64,000 bases of DNA from Planctomycetota bacterium (GCA_016197205.1 JACPWG010000150.1:1-64000); one strand, 5' to 3'; shown: positions 17,885 to 26,922, numbered from the stretch's first letter. Notes: a model not told the origin generated them from the letters alone. Made by a program: numbers and translations.

Positions 17885-18314
17885 GGATTGGGGACTTGAG
17901 ATTGGAGAATTGAGAATTGGACCCCTAGGGTTCGACTTCTTGAGAGCCTTTCGCGATTCTGGAAGCCGTGCGCTCCGCCCCCGGAAGGACGAGCCACTGA
18001 AGACGCCGAAGACGCCGAACGACCCGTCGTGAAATTCGGCGTCGTCAGCGTCTTCGGTAGCTACTCATCGTCTTTGGGTTTCGGGCGCGCGCCTGCCTTG
18101 GATCCCTACTGCGCAACTTCTGGAAGTCTCTTCGAGATGTTCGCGAGGCCGGATTTTCGAAACCACAGATTTCCCAGATTCTTCGGGATTTCACAGATTA
18201 CGAATCTGTGTAATCTACGTTAATCTGTGAAATCTGTGGTTCCCTTTCGGTTTCGGGCGAAAGCCTGACTTGGGATTTGGGATTTGGGATTTTCAGGTTG
18301 CGGGTGCGAACGAC
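17885..18314. repeat. Intergenic repeats, including family E copy 2
   Basis: No gene. From about 17990 to 18055 an inverted repeat (GAAGACGCCGAAGACGCCGAA against TTCGGCGTCGTCAGCGTCTTC-like) could form a hairpin. At 18161-18242 lies a family E block (AACCACAGATTTC ... GAAATCTGTGGTT), in reverse orientation to that at 13842-14172, followed by the shared flank TTTCGGGCGAAAGCCTGAC. GGGATTTGG repeats abut the next start. Confidence 0.75.
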
Positions 18315-19127
18315 ATGTGGAATCTGCTTCGGACCAGATGGGAGCAAGGGCAGCGGACCAGCGCGTTCCCGGCGGCGCCGCCGGACCTGCCGGAGCGGTT
18401 CCAGGGCCGGCCGGTGCTGGACGCGACCAAGTGCCCGGACGGGTGCCGCGCCTGCGAGGAGGCGTGTCCGACGGAGGCCGTGCGCGCGGTCAACGGCCTC
18501 ACGATGGACCTGGGACGTTGCCTCTTCTGCCAGGAGTGCGTTCGGGTCTGTCCGGCGGGGGCGATCCGGTACACGCCGGATCCTCGGCTCGCCGCGAGCC
18601 GGCGTGACGCGCTGGTGGTCGGCGGTGCGACGGGCCAGGACGTGGAGGCGCGCCTCGCCTCCGCCTTGAACGCCGAGATGCGCCGCCTGTTCGGCCGCTC
18701 GCTCAAGCTCCGCCAGGTCTCCGCGGGGGGGTGCACCGGCTGCGAGGCCGAATTGGTCGCCACCGGCAACGTGGTCTTCGACCTCGGCCGTTTCGGGATC
18801 CAGTTCGTCGCCTCTCCTCGGCACGCCGACGGGCTCGTGCTGACGGGGCCGGTGACGGAGAACATGCGAGAGGCGCTGCGCCTTGCTTGGGAGGCGACGC
18901 CCTCGCCGCGGATCGTCGTCTCGGTCGGCGCGTGCGCCATCAGCGGCGGCCCTTTCCGTGGAAACCCGGAGGTGCACGACGGCGCGGACGGGATCGTTCC
19001 GGTGGACCTGTACATCCCGGGCTGTCCCCCGCATCCGTTCACGATCCTGGAGGGTCTGCTCCGCCTCCTGGGGCGGCTGGAGGGGCAGGGGCGGGCCGCG
19101 CCCCGCCGTGAAGTCGAGGCACGATGA
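18315..19127 (+). CDS. hyfI: Fused ferredoxin-small subunit (HyfH/HyfI-like) of the Ehr complex
   Basis: 270 residues. The first 90 hold two 4Fe-4S motifs: C40-x3-C44-x2-C47-x3-C51 and C69-x2-C72-x2-C75-x3-C79, as in HyfH/NuoI. The first has three rather than two residues between its first two cysteines. The rest is NuoB/HyfI-like, with the proximal-cluster ligands C140, C143 (GGCTGCEAE), C207 (GACAISGGPF) and C237 (PGCPPHP). In most relatives these are two separate proteins. It should carry electrons toward the interface with the HyfG-like subunit. The GGATTTGGGATTT repeats directly upstream leave no strong ribosome-binding site; ATG 18315 is the first codon consistent with the domain. Its stop overlaps the MFS start (ATGA). 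Confidence 0.9.
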   Translation: MWNLLRTRWEQGQRTSAFPAAPPDLPERFQGRPVLDATKCPDGCRACEEACPTEAVRAVNGLTMDLGRCLFCQECVRVCPAGAIRYTPDPRLAASRRDALVVGGATGQDVEARLASALNAEMRRLFGRSLKLRQVSAGGCTGCEAELVATGNVVFDLGRFGIQFVASPRHADGLVLTGPVTENMREALRLAWEATPSPRIVVSVGACAISGGPFRGNPEVHDGADGIVPVDLYIPGCPPHPFTILEGLLRLLGRLEGQGRAAPRREVEAR

Positions 19128-20503
19128 GTCCGGAAAGCACGGAACCCGTGGCCGTCGCGCCCGCGGGCGCCGCTCCCGAGCGGTGGCGCGAGCGCACGCT
19201 CTCCGCCTCGGTCAAGGACGCGGTCGCGTACTCGGTCATGCAAGGGTTGGGGGAGCGCACCGTCCAGCCGTTCGCGGCCTTCCTGGGCGCCTCCGAGTCC
19301 GCCTTCGGGCTGCTCACGGCGCTCTCGAACCTCGCCGGCGGCCTCTTCCAGGTCGTGGGCGCGAACGTCGTCGACGAAGCGGGCCGGCGCAAGCGCTACT
19401 TCGTCGCCGGCGGCGTGGTGCAGGCCCTTTCCTGGACGCTCGCCCTGTTCGCGCTCGGCCTCCCCGCCTCGTGGGGCGTGGCCGCGCTCGTGCTTTCCCA
19501 GGTCGTCTACCTGGGCGCCGTCCATTTCACCATCCCGCCCTGGGCGAGCGTCATGGGGGACGTGGTCCCGGAGGACCGTCGGGGCCGCTACTTCGGCGGG
19601 CGGAATTTCTGGTCCGGGGCCGCGCAGATCGCGAGCTTCACGGTCGCCGCCTTCCTCCTCGACGCCCTGAAGCCGCACGGCTTGACCGCGACGGGTTTTT
19701 TCGCCCTCTTCGCGGGCGCCCTCCTCGCGCGCCTCGTCTCGGTCCACTACTTGACGCGCATGCACGAACCCGTCTACCTCCTCGCGCCGTCCGACCGCTT
19801 CTCCCTGGCCGACTTTCTGCGGCGCGCGCCACGCGCCAATTTCGGCCGCTTCGTCTTTTTCGTCATGGCCTTTTTTTTCGGCGTGGCGCTCGCCGGTCCC
19901 TTCTTCGGCTACTACATGCTGAAGGACCTGGGCTGGTCCTACACGGACTTCATGATCGGGCAGAACCTTCAGATGCTCGCGCTCTTCGCCACGCAGCCCT
20001 TCTGGGGGCGGATCGCCGACCGCATCGGAAACAAGAGGGTGATGGCGCTCGGCGGCTTCGGCGTCGCGCTCATCCCCGTGCTCTGGCTCTTTTCCGCCGA
20101 CAAGTGGTTCCTTTGGGCCGCGCTCGTGTACGACGGCGTCGTCTGGTCGGCCTACCAACTCTCGACGTCGAACTACCTCTACGACGCGGTCACGCCGCCC
20201 AAGCGTTCCCGCTGCACCGCCTACTACAACCTCTTCATGAACGTCGGCGTCTTCGGCGGGGCGATGCTGGGCGGCGGGATCAGCCGGTGGTTTCCGGCGG
20301 CGGTCTCGGGGGGAAAGCCGGGAGGGCTCACGGCGTTCGTCGTGCTCTTGCTCGCGTCCGCGGTCGGCCGTTTCGCCGCCTGCGCCCTGTTCCTGCCGGG
20401 CCTGCGCGAGCTGCGGGTGGGCCCGGTCTGGGGCGGCCCGGAAACCGTTCCCGTGTTGGCGGCGCCGGTGCCCACGGGAAACGCGGCGACGGAGCAGGTT
20501 TGA
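19124..20503 (+). CDS. Major facilitator superfamily transporter
   Basis: 459 residues with about 12 membrane segments. It has a motif A-like loop (GRRKRYFVAGG) after TM2, GDVVPEDRRGRYFGGRNF in the middle of the N-half and GRIADRIGNKRVMALGG in the C-half, all typical of MFS. Substrate unknown. The ATG overlaps the stop of the preceding Fe-S protein (ATGA), so it is part of the Ehr operon and might import or export something used by that complex; this is inference. Confidence 0.88.
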   Translation: MSPESTEPVAVAPAGAAPERWRERTLSASVKDAVAYSVMQGLGERTVQPFAAFLGASESAFGLLTALSNLAGGLFQVVGANVVDEAGRRKRYFVAGGVVQALSWTLALFALGLPASWGVAALVLSQVVYLGAVHFTIPPWASVMGDVVPEDRRGRYFGGRNFWSGAAQIASFTVAAFLLDALKPHGLTATGFFALFAGALLARLVSVHYLTRMHEPVYLLAPSDRFSLADFLRRAPRANFGRFVFFVMAFFFGVALAGPFFGYYMLKDLGWSYTDFMIGQNLQMLALFATQPFWGRIADRIGNKRVMALGGFGVALIPVLWLFSADKWFLWAALVYDGVVWSAYQLSTSNYLYDAVTPPKRSRCTAYYNLFMNVGVFGGAMLGGGISRWFPAAVSGGKPGGLTAFVVLLLASAVGRFAACALFLPGLRELRVGPVWGGPETVPVLAAPVPTGNAATEQV

Positions 20504-20559
20504 ACCCCGCATCGCAAGGCTAGCGCCCGCGCAAAAATAACTGCGCAGATTCGGACCTC

Positions 20560-20630
20560 GCGGCTCCTGGGGGCGCGGCCCTCTGGGCCGCGCTGCGCGG
20601 GCCGGAGGCCCGCGCCCCCAGGCATCGGTC
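20560..20630. terminator. GC hairpin/REP-like palindrome between convergent genes
   Basis: CTGGGGGCGCGG pairs with the distal part of GCCCGCGCCCCCAGG. The sequence shares its core with family A elements (cctgggggcgcgggcctccggcccgcg type). It sits between the MFS stop and the peptidase stop and could end transcription from both sides; there is no T-run. Confidence 0.45.
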
Positions 20631-20667
20631 GATCCACGAAAATGTAATTGAATCCTTGCGCGGGCGC

Positions 20668-21489
20668 CTACGGCCGCAACCGGATCGCCGCAAGCACGGC
20701 CGCGACGTTTTTCTCCGTGCCGGCGGCCCCCCGCTCCACCTCCAGCGTGACCATCGGGAGCCCGCGCTCGAGCCCGGCCCACGTCCCGAAAGAGCCGGGC
20801 GTCGGATAACCGATCGAGGAGCGGACCGGGTAGCCGTTCTGCGCCGCCATCGCCCGCGCGAGCCCCTCGCCGGCCGGGCCGTCGTAGTTGTTCATGCGCA
20901 GCGGGGAGTGGATGGAGAGGATCCTTGCGGGTCGATAGCGCTCCACCAGCGCCATCACCGCCTGCGTCTCCGGCTCGGAGCCGGGGTACGGTCCTGCCTC
21001 ATAGCGGGTGTTCACCCTGCCCGCCCCCCAATCCCGCGTCGGGAAATTCCGGTTCAGGTCCACGTGCCGCGCATTCGTCCGCCTACCCGCCGCCCGGCCG
21101 TCCGGGTTCACCGCGGGCACGACCACCACGCGCCGTCCCGCCAGGAGCCCCTCCCGCTCCGCCTCCGCCAGCCGTCGCACGAGCGCCGTTCCCACGCGCT
21201 CCGCCGGCCGCTCATCCCCATGGAAGCCGCAAAAGACCAGCGTGGTCTCGGGTCCCGGCCCGAACTCGAGTGCGCGAAGCTCGCGGCCCTCCACGGACGA
21301 GCCCACGACCCGGTTCGCCGCTCCGGCGGAGCCGTGCTCCGTCGGCGGGTTGCCGTCGGAGCGTGCTTCTTTCGCCGACCCGCCGCTCGTGCAGCCGAGC
21401 AGCAGGCCGGGCACGGCGCAGGCCACCGCTGCGAGGAGGACGCGCAGCCGTCTTCGGCAACGGGAGGCGAACGAGTCGGCGTCGGTCAT
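20668..21489 (-). CDS. Lipoprotein M14-type zinc carboxypeptidase/amidase (MpaA-like)
   Basis: 273 residues. A basic, hydrophobic signal ends in a lipobox (GLLLGC, Cys33). The M14 core follows: FCGFHGDE (zinc ligands His and Glu), NPDGRAAGRRTNARHVDLNRNFP with the substrate-binding Asn-Arg, SIHSP (third zinc ligand) and TLEVERG with the catalytic Glu. The Leu-Asn-Arg-Asn-Phe-Pro and Asn-Pro-Asp-Gly motifs are those of murein peptide amidase A and the succinylglutamate desuccinylase-like branch. It probably trims peptidoglycan peptides or other gamma-linked peptides in the periplasm. The ATG at 21489 was chosen for its signal peptide. Confidence 0.85.
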   Translation of the reverse strand: MTDADSFASRCRRRLRVLLAAVACAVPGLLLGCTSGGSAKEARSDGNPPTEHGSAGAANRVVGSSVEGRELRALEFGPGPETTLVFCGFHGDERPAERVGTALVRRLAEAEREGLLAGRRVVVVPAVNPDGRAAGRRTNARHVDLNRNFPTRDWGAGRVNTRYEAGPYPGSEPETQAVMALVERYRPARILSIHSPLRMNNYDGPAGEGLARAMAAQNGYPVRSSIGYPTPGSFGTWAGLERGLPMVTLEVERGAAGTEKNVAAVLAAIRLRP

Positions 21490-21600
21490 GGGGGATGGAC
21501 TCGACAGCAACGTACACGCGGGGTTCCAAATCGAAGGCCGGCGGCGCGCCGGACCACGGACATGGGGGAGGGAACGCCCGCGGGAGCGGGATTCTAACCG

Positions 21601-21629
21601 CGGTGACCGCCACGGGCAAGCTCTCGTGA
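21601..21629 (-). promoter_or_regulatory. Promoter of the M14-peptidase gene
   Basis: On the minus strand TTGCCC is followed after 17 bases by TAGAAT. The start site would be near 21594, leaving a leader of about 105 bases before the ATG at 21489. Confidence 0.5.
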
Positions 21630-21673
21630 CGAGCGGACCGGGCAACGGAGCCGCTCGATGCCGCACTTTCCCG

Positions 21674-21703
21674 TTGCCCTTCACCGGGGGCCGCCGCTAC
21701 AAT
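21674..21703 (+). promoter_or_regulatory. Promoter giving a leaderless kinase mRNA
   Basis: TTGCCC and TACAAT are separated by 18 bases. The -10 box ends only 7 bases before the ATG at 21711, so the transcript should begin at or next to the start codon. No Shine-Dalgarno sequence could fit. Confidence 0.55.
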
Positions 21704-21710
21704 TTGCCGC

Positions 21711-24176
21711 ATGGTTGAAAACAGCCCTCTCACGCTGAGCTGCCCCCGCTGCGGCGCCTCCTACCAGCTCCGCGACCACGATCCCAAGCAACGCTACCGT
21801 TGCCGTTCGTGCTCGGGCGTGCTCGCGTCCTCGACGCCCACCGCGGACGCGAACGCGGTCAGCGGCGCGGTCGCCTCCTCGTCGTTCGACGAGCCGCTGC
21901 CGGACGAGGTCTACCAGGCGCAGAAAGACCCCGAGAACCGCATCGGCCGGTTTCTGCGCGTCCGCGTCCTTGGGAGCGGCGCGAAGGGCGTGGTCCACAA
22001 GGCTTGGGACCTCGATCTTGGCCGGTGGGTCGCGATCAAGCTCCTGCTGGGCGACGACGACTCGCCGGAGGAGCGGGCCCGGTTCCGGCGCGAGGCCCAG
22101 CTCGCCGCGCGGCTGGATCATCCCAACATCGCCCCGGTGTACGAAGTCGGCGAGCACCTCGGCGCGCGGTACATTGTCATGAAGTTCATCGAGGGGGCCA
22201 CGCTCGACGTCGCGCCGCTGCCGGACGCCCGCGCCCAGGTTGCGTGCGTGCGCGATGCCTGTCGCGGCGTCGGGTATGCGCACGAACGCGGGACCGTGCA
22301 CCGCGACCTCAAGCCGAAAAACCTGCTGGTCGATCCCGAGGGCCGGGTCTACGTCACCGACTTTGGATTGGCGAAATCGCTCGGGGCGAAGGGCATGGAC
22401 CTCACGAACGCGGATGCGCTCCTTGGGACGCCGGCCTACATGGCGCCGGAGCAGGCGCGCGGCGGCGTGAAGGAGATCGACACGCGAACGGACGTGTACG
22501 CTCTGGGCGCCACGCTCTGGACGATCCTTGCGGGTCGGTATCCGCACAACGGCGAGACCCCCTTGCAGATCCTGCTGAAAATCATCCTGGGGCCTTCCCC
22601 GCCCATCCGGGGCGCGCGGCCGGACCTGCCGGAGGCGCTCGAGCGGGTGCTGCTCCGCGCCATGTCTCACCAGAAGGAAGGGCGACAGCGCACGGCGGAC
22701 GTGCTGGCGGCGGAGCTGACCGAGCTGCTGGACCGACCGATCTGGGCGGGGCTCGCGGCCGGCAAGTTCGGCGCTCCGGCGCCCCTCGCCGCGGTGTCGT
22801 CGACGGCCGTGCCCCAGGTCCCGTCGGCCGGCGTCGAGCCCCAGGTGGAAGCGGCCATGGATGACCTGGTGGAGCCGATCGTGGAGCCGATCGTGGAGCC
22901 TCTTCCGGACCTGGACCTCGGCATGGCCGGCCGGGGGGCGGGCGCGCCCGGCCTGAGCGACGCGACGCACGCCGTCCCGGGGCCAGTGGTTCGACCGAGC
23001 GACTCCGGACGGATCGAGTCGCTGGAGTCGGGCGTGCGGGCCGCGCAGAAGCGGGCGGGTACGGTGGAAGCCCCTTCGCCGCTGAGCGCCCCCGTGTCGA
23101 TGCGCCCGGCGGCGGCCGGGACCGACGTGGACCGGCTCGTTCGCGGCTGCATCGAGGAGGGGCGACGCCACCTGGCCGCCCGGTCCTGGCAGGAGGCGCG
23201 GTTCGCCTTTGCGAAGGCCCTCGCGTCCAGGCCGGGCGAGGCCTTCGCGCAAGCGGGCATGGCGGAGGCCCTGGAGCGGATGGCGCGCGACCCCGCCGGC
23301 TTGCAGGAGGCGGGGTCGCTCGACCAGGAGGGAGACGCCGTGCGCTGCGTCGCGTTCAGCCCGAGCGGAAAGTTGCTGGCCGTCGGCGGCGCGCGCTCGC
23401 TGCGGCTGTGGGATGTCGCGCGCCGTGCCCTCGTCGTACGTTGCAAGGGGCAGGTCGGCGGCGTGGTCGAGGCCGCCTTCGACCCCGGTCAGCCCGCGCT
23501 CATCGCGGCGGTCGAGGGGCATTGCCAGACCTGGGATCTTAGGTCCGGCCACTCGACACGGACCTTCGCCTGCGGCGGAGGCGGAGGAAGCGCGCTTGCG
23601 CTGTCACCGGACGGACGGTTTCTCGCGGCGGGCGATGCGGACGGGCGCATCGAGGTGTGGGATGCGGCGACCGCTCGCGTCCTGCGCACCCTCGGCACGG
23701 GACGCGGCGCCGTGATCGCGCTCGCTTTCGGGCCCGCGGGGAGGCTCCTTGCCTTCGCCACGCTGCGCGGGGAGCTGGGGCTCCTGCCGTGCGATCCGCA
23801 GGGCGAGGCGGCGCCGCTGCCGGGTCGCTCGGGCCTGCTCGCCGCGCTCGCCTTCAACCGGGAGGGCACGTCGCTGGCGACGGCCGGGGCGGACCGGGCC
23901 GTGCGCGTGTTGGAACTCGCCGGCAGGCGGGAAGTCGCGACGCTCGCGGGGCACGAGGGGCAGGTGGGGGCGGTAGGGTACTCACCGGATGGGGAGACGC
24001 TCGCGTCGGGCGGGCGCGACCACCTCGTACGGCTCTGGGACCTCGGCCGCGGCCGGGAGGTCCGGTCGCTCGGCGGGCACGAAGGCGCGATCAACTGCGT
24101 TGCCTTCAGCCCGGACGGGAAGCTCCTCGTATCGGGGGGAGCGGAGGGAGTTGTGCGCTGCTGGTCGGCCCGCTAG
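21711..24176 (+). CDS. Zinc-ribbon Ser/Thr protein kinase with C-terminal WD40 propeller
   Basis: 821 residues. Order: a zinc ribbon (C11, C14, C31, C34), a Hanks-type kinase (about 82-345) with glycine loop VLGSGAKGVVHKA, Lys110, catalytic loop VHRDLKPKN (Asp199), DFG 217-219 and GTPAYMAPE, an acidic/Pro linker with a VEPI repeat, a helical segment, then WD40 repeats from about 530 to the end (CVAFSPSGKLLAVGGARSLRLWD, LSPDGRFLAAGDADGRIEVWD and others). No membrane segment is evident, so it is probably cytosolic. Kinase-WD40 fusions are common in Planctomycetes. The TAG stop forms part of the CTAG at which a family C element begins. Confidence 0.93.
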   Translation: MVENSPLTLSCPRCGASYQLRDHDPKQRYRCRSCSGVLASSTPTADANAVSGAVASSSFDEPLPDEVYQAQKDPENRIGRFLRVRVLGSGAKGVVHKAWDLDLGRWVAIKLLLGDDDSPEERARFRREAQLAARLDHPNIAPVYEVGEHLGARYIVMKFIEGATLDVAPLPDARAQVACVRDACRGVGYAHERGTVHRDLKPKNLLVDPEGRVYVTDFGLAKSLGAKGMDLTNADALLGTPAYMAPEQARGGVKEIDTRTDVYALGATLWTILAGRYPHNGETPLQILLKIILGPSPPIRGARPDLPEALERVLLRAMSHQKEGRQRTADVLAAELTELLDRPIWAGLAAGKFGAPAPLAAVSSTAVPQVPSAGVEPQVEAAMDDLVEPIVEPIVEPLPDLDLGMAGRGAGAPGLSDATHAVPGPVVRPSDSGRIESLESGVRAAQKRAGTVEAPSPLSAPVSMRPAAAGTDVDRLVRGCIEEGRRHLAARSWQEARFAFAKALASRPGEAFAQAGMAEALERMARDPAGLQEAGSLDQEGDAVRCVAFSPSGKLLAVGGARSLRLWDVARRALVVRCKGQVGGVVEAAFDPGQPALIAAVEGHCQTWDLRSGHSTRTFACGGGGGSALALSPDGRFLAAGDADGRIEVWDAATARVLRTLGTGRGAVIALAFGPAGRLLAFATLRGELGLLPCDPQGEAAPLPGRSGLLAALAFNREGTSLATAGADRAVRVLELAGRREVATLAGHEGQVGAVGYSPDGETLASGGRDHLVRLWDLGRGREVRSLGGHEGAINCVAFSPDGKLLVSGGAEGVVRCWSAR

Positions 24177-24632
24177 GGCCCGTAAAGGAATAACTCATGC
24201 AGATCGGAAACCAGGGAACTCGTCATGAAAAGGCTCAAGACTCAATGAGCAATTTCCAACTCGGGCGAAGGCCCGAAACCCAAACGGACGACGAAACCAC
24301 CAAGCCACCAGGGCACGAAGACCACGAAGGACCGTCAGTGAGGGGGGGAGTTTGGCTCGGCCGAAAAGCGCCTTTGTGGTCTTCGTGACTTCGGGTCTTT
24401 GTGGTTTCGTCGCCTGCGAATCTGGATACGCTTTCAAGAAGTTCACCGGTAGGGGTCCAGACACGGCTCAAAGTTCAAGGCTCAGAGTGCGCGATTCCGT
24501 GCCCGAGCTGTGTTCCCTGCTGGTCGTTGAGAATTGAACCTTGAGCCTTGTCTGCGTTTAGAAATTTGAGCATTGAGAATTCAATTCGCTCCCCTGTCCG
24601 TCAAACGAGCAAGTCATTTTCTTACGGGGCCG
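24176..24632. repeat. Family C MITE-like element, copy 1
   Basis: About 455 bp from GGGCCCGTAAAGGAATAACT to AGTCATTTTCTTACGGGGCC, an imperfect terminal inverted repeat of about 20 bases. Inside are long inverted segments (GACGAAACCACCAAG... against ...CTTTGTGGTTTCGTC) and CTCAAAGTTCAAGGCTCAGAG. Related copies are at 41141-41510 and 60683-61020. No coding capacity. Confidence 0.8.
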
Positions 24633-24651
24633 TTGGGCCCGCGACCGCCCG

Positions 24652-25113
24652 CTACAGGGCGCCGACTCCCGTCGGCTGGGCGCAGTCGACGCAAGCCGGA
24701 GCCGGGGTCTCCTCCGCCCGCAGCCACGGCAGGATGGTCAGCGGCAGTGCCAGCGCTTCCCGCGCCAAGGTCGTAAACGGCTCGATCTCGATCGGCGTGG
24801 TGGCGGTCGCGACGTACCCAAGCCGAAGGGCCGCGTCACGCTCGGCGTTGGTCCAAGACGGCGCGAGCGCCACGACCTTGCAGGGCAGTCGCGAATCCAC
24901 GACGTGACCGAGCACCGCGCCACGCGTCGCGCTCTTCGCATCCGTGCAGAGGATGATGAGGTCGGGCAGGAAGCGCAGAATCATCCGCAGTGAACGCCCC
25001 GCCTCCGCCCCGCCCACAAGTTCCACGCCCATGCCTCGTAGAATCGCCTCGATCAAGCTCCGTTCTGCCGGATCCTGGGTCAACACCATTCCTGTTTTCG
25101 AATCTAGCGACAT
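24652..25113 (-). CDS. Receiver-like protein without the phospho-acceptor Asp
   Basis: 153 residues; the ATG follows a strong AAGGAGG site. The first 120 residues fit a CheY-like alternating fold: MVLTQDPAERSLIEAILRGMGVE, then RFLPDLIILCTDAK, KVVALAPSW and YVATATTPIEIEPF. Where a receiver has the phospho-acceptor Asp (PDLIILLD), this protein has Cys56, and there is no clear acidic pair at the first strand end. It may be a pseudo-receiver that signals by binding, or only a similar fold. There is no output domain; the C-terminus has a CVDC pair. Confidence 0.5.
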   Translation of the reverse strand: MSLDSKTGMVLTQDPAERSLIEAILRGMGVELVGGAEAGRSLRMILRFLPDLIILCTDAKSATRGAVLGHVVDSRLPCKVVALAPSWTNAERDAALRLGYVATATTPIEIEPFTTLAREALALPLTILPWLRAEETPAPACVDCAQPTGVGAL

Positions 25114-25641
25114 CCAAGACCTCCTTCCCAAACCACCATCGCTCCCATCCCCTACGAGATGTTCAGGCGATGGGTGACGCAACGGTCGGGCCAGAGTACT
25201 CTTGGGAAGGAAATGCTGGATGTCCGGACCTTGTTGTGCCTTCGGAGTGTTGGTGTCTACGGGATAACCGAGTCCCGACGATTCTCGTAGGTGCCTGTGG
25301 ACAAACGAGAAGCGTATCGCGGAGCGTCGGGTGACTCGGGCGGTTGGTCTCAGAGGCGGGGCATGGCAGGAAGAGTCGATCCGAGAGCGCAGCTAGGGTC
25401 TCGTGCAGTCCTGTTCACGTGCGTGAACATACTTTTCCGGACAATCTGGCGGCAGTGACATAGGTGAGAATAGCGGGTAACTCGTGATGGCTTTCGGGCA
25501 TGCGTGAGGGGGGGCCGGGACCCCAGCCGGCGCCTGCTGCCCCGGGCGATGGGCCCGAGAGTGTGCTGTAGTGTGAACATCGTAAATCGCAAGAAATTGC
25601 GATTCAGCGTGTTGCGGCGTTTTATGGCATTGTGCAGCCGG
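25114..25641. other. Intergenic region with no identified gene
   Basis: About 530 bases between two minus-strand genes. No frame has convincing codon use, and no tRNA-like fold or strong terminator is visible. Composition is less GC-rich than the surroundings. Confidence 0.5.
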
Positions 25642-26922
25642 TTAGCCAATCCAGCCCATGGCGGAAATTCCCCAAAGCAGTGCTACCCCGACCACGGTGG
25701 TGACCACGGTTACGGGGAGGCCGGCGCGGAAGTAGGTGAGGAACCCGATCGGCGCGACCTCCCGGGACATTTCGAGGACGATGATGTTGGCGACCGAGCC
25801 GACGACGGTCAGGTTGCCGGCGAACGTGGACGCGGCCGCGAGGACGTACCACATCAACTCGGGACGGGCGAACGAGGGCACCCACTCCCGCGCCACGAGG
25901 ACGTAGGGGACGTTCGACACCACCTGGCTCGCGGCCACCGACAGGAGCGTGAAGGAGGCGGTCTGCGTCCCCGCGCCCTCCCCGAAGAAGGGGAGGACCG
26001 CCTCGTGCATGCGCTCCAGCACGCCCACCTTCGCGACGCCCGCGATGACGATGAAGAGCCCGCTAAAAAAAAGGAGCAGCGACCAGTCCACGTGCAGGAA
26101 GGCCTGGCGCGGACGGTAGCGGCCCACGAGGATGGCGAGGACCGCCCCGGCGGAGGCGACGAGGGGGAGCTTCTGGCCGGTGGTGATCCCGGGGATCGCC
26201 CGTTCGAGCGGTAGCAGGAAGCCGAGGAGCATCAGCGTCAACACGCCGGCCATCCGCAGGACCACGGTCACGTGCATTCGGGGCGGCTGTCGGGTCGCGT
26301 GCGAGAACCGTTCGGGGAGCCGGCCCCGGAAGAGCCGGAGCAGGAGCGCGGAGTTCAGCGCGAGGCAGACCCCGCCGAGGGGGAGCATCACCAGGAAGAA
26401 TTTGCCGAAGTGGATGCCCGACGAGATCCCGATCAGCATGTTCTGGGGGTTGCCGGTAAGCATCGCCACGCTGCCGATGTTCGAGGAGGTGACGAGGGCG
26501 ATGAGGTAGGGCACGGGATCCAGCTCGGCGTGGAGCACCGCGGAGAGGAGGATCGGCGTGAAGAGGAAGCAGATCGTGTCGTTGACGAAGAGCGCGGAGA
26601 GCAGCCCGGAGGCGAAGGCCAGCAGCACGAGCATGCGGCGGGGATTGCCGGCGTGATTCAGGATCCAGGCGGAGGTGAACTGGAAGAAGCGGGCCATCCG
26701 GAGGTAGGCGATGACGACCATCATGCCGAGGAGCAGCGCCAGCGTGTCGTGGTTGATGGCCCGGTAGGCCTCGTCCAGCGTGAGGACACCCGAGACGACC
26801 ATGAGGATCGCCCCGCCGAACGCCGTCGAGGGCCGGTCGAGGTTGAGGAAGTCGATTTTGTGAATGGAGATCAGGACGTAGGTGGCGGTGAAGATCGCCA
26901 CCGCGGCGACGGCGTGATTCAT
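25642..26922 (-). CDS. ArsB/NhaD-type ion permease (SLC13-like)
   Basis: 426 residues with 11-12 membrane segments, the usual size of ArsB/NhaD/CitM-type (ion transporter superfamily) permeases. Diagnostic stretches are LLSALFVNDTICFLFTPIL, SSNIGSVAMLTGNPQNMLIG and, in the second half, VSNVPYVLVAREW and STFAGNLTVVGSVANIIVLE, the paired re-entrant loops of this fold. The ion could be Na+/H+, arsenite or a carboxylate; the sequence does not settle it. The start was placed at ATG 26922 rather than 26934 because the promoter -10 box covers the latter. Confidence 0.85.
   Translation of the reverse strand: MNHAVAAVAIFTATYVLISIHKIDFLNLDRPSTAFGGAILMVVSGVLTLDEAYRAINHDTLALLLGMMVVIAYLRMARFFQFTSAWILNHAGNPRRMLVLLAFASGLLSALFVNDTICFLFTPILLSAVLHAELDPVPYLIALVTSSNIGSVAMLTGNPQNMLIGISSGIHFGKFFLVMLPLGGVCLALNSALLLRLFRGRLPERFSHATRQPPRMHVTVVLRMAGVLTLMLLGFLLPLERAIPGITTGQKLPLVASAGAVLAILVGRYRPRQAFLHVDWSLLLFFSGLFIVIAGVAKVGVLERMHEAVLPFFGEGAGTQTASFTLLSVAASQVVSNVPYVLVAREWVPSFARPELMWYVLAAASTFAGNLTVVGSVANIIVLEMSREVAPIGFLTYFRAGLPVTVVTTVVGVALLWGISAMGWIG

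Noticed and set aside
13842..18270. Family E repeats as ends of a composite transposon carrying hyfEFG
   Set aside because: No transposase, no target duplication, and hyfEFG are the standard neighbours of hyfBC, so they were not imported separately.
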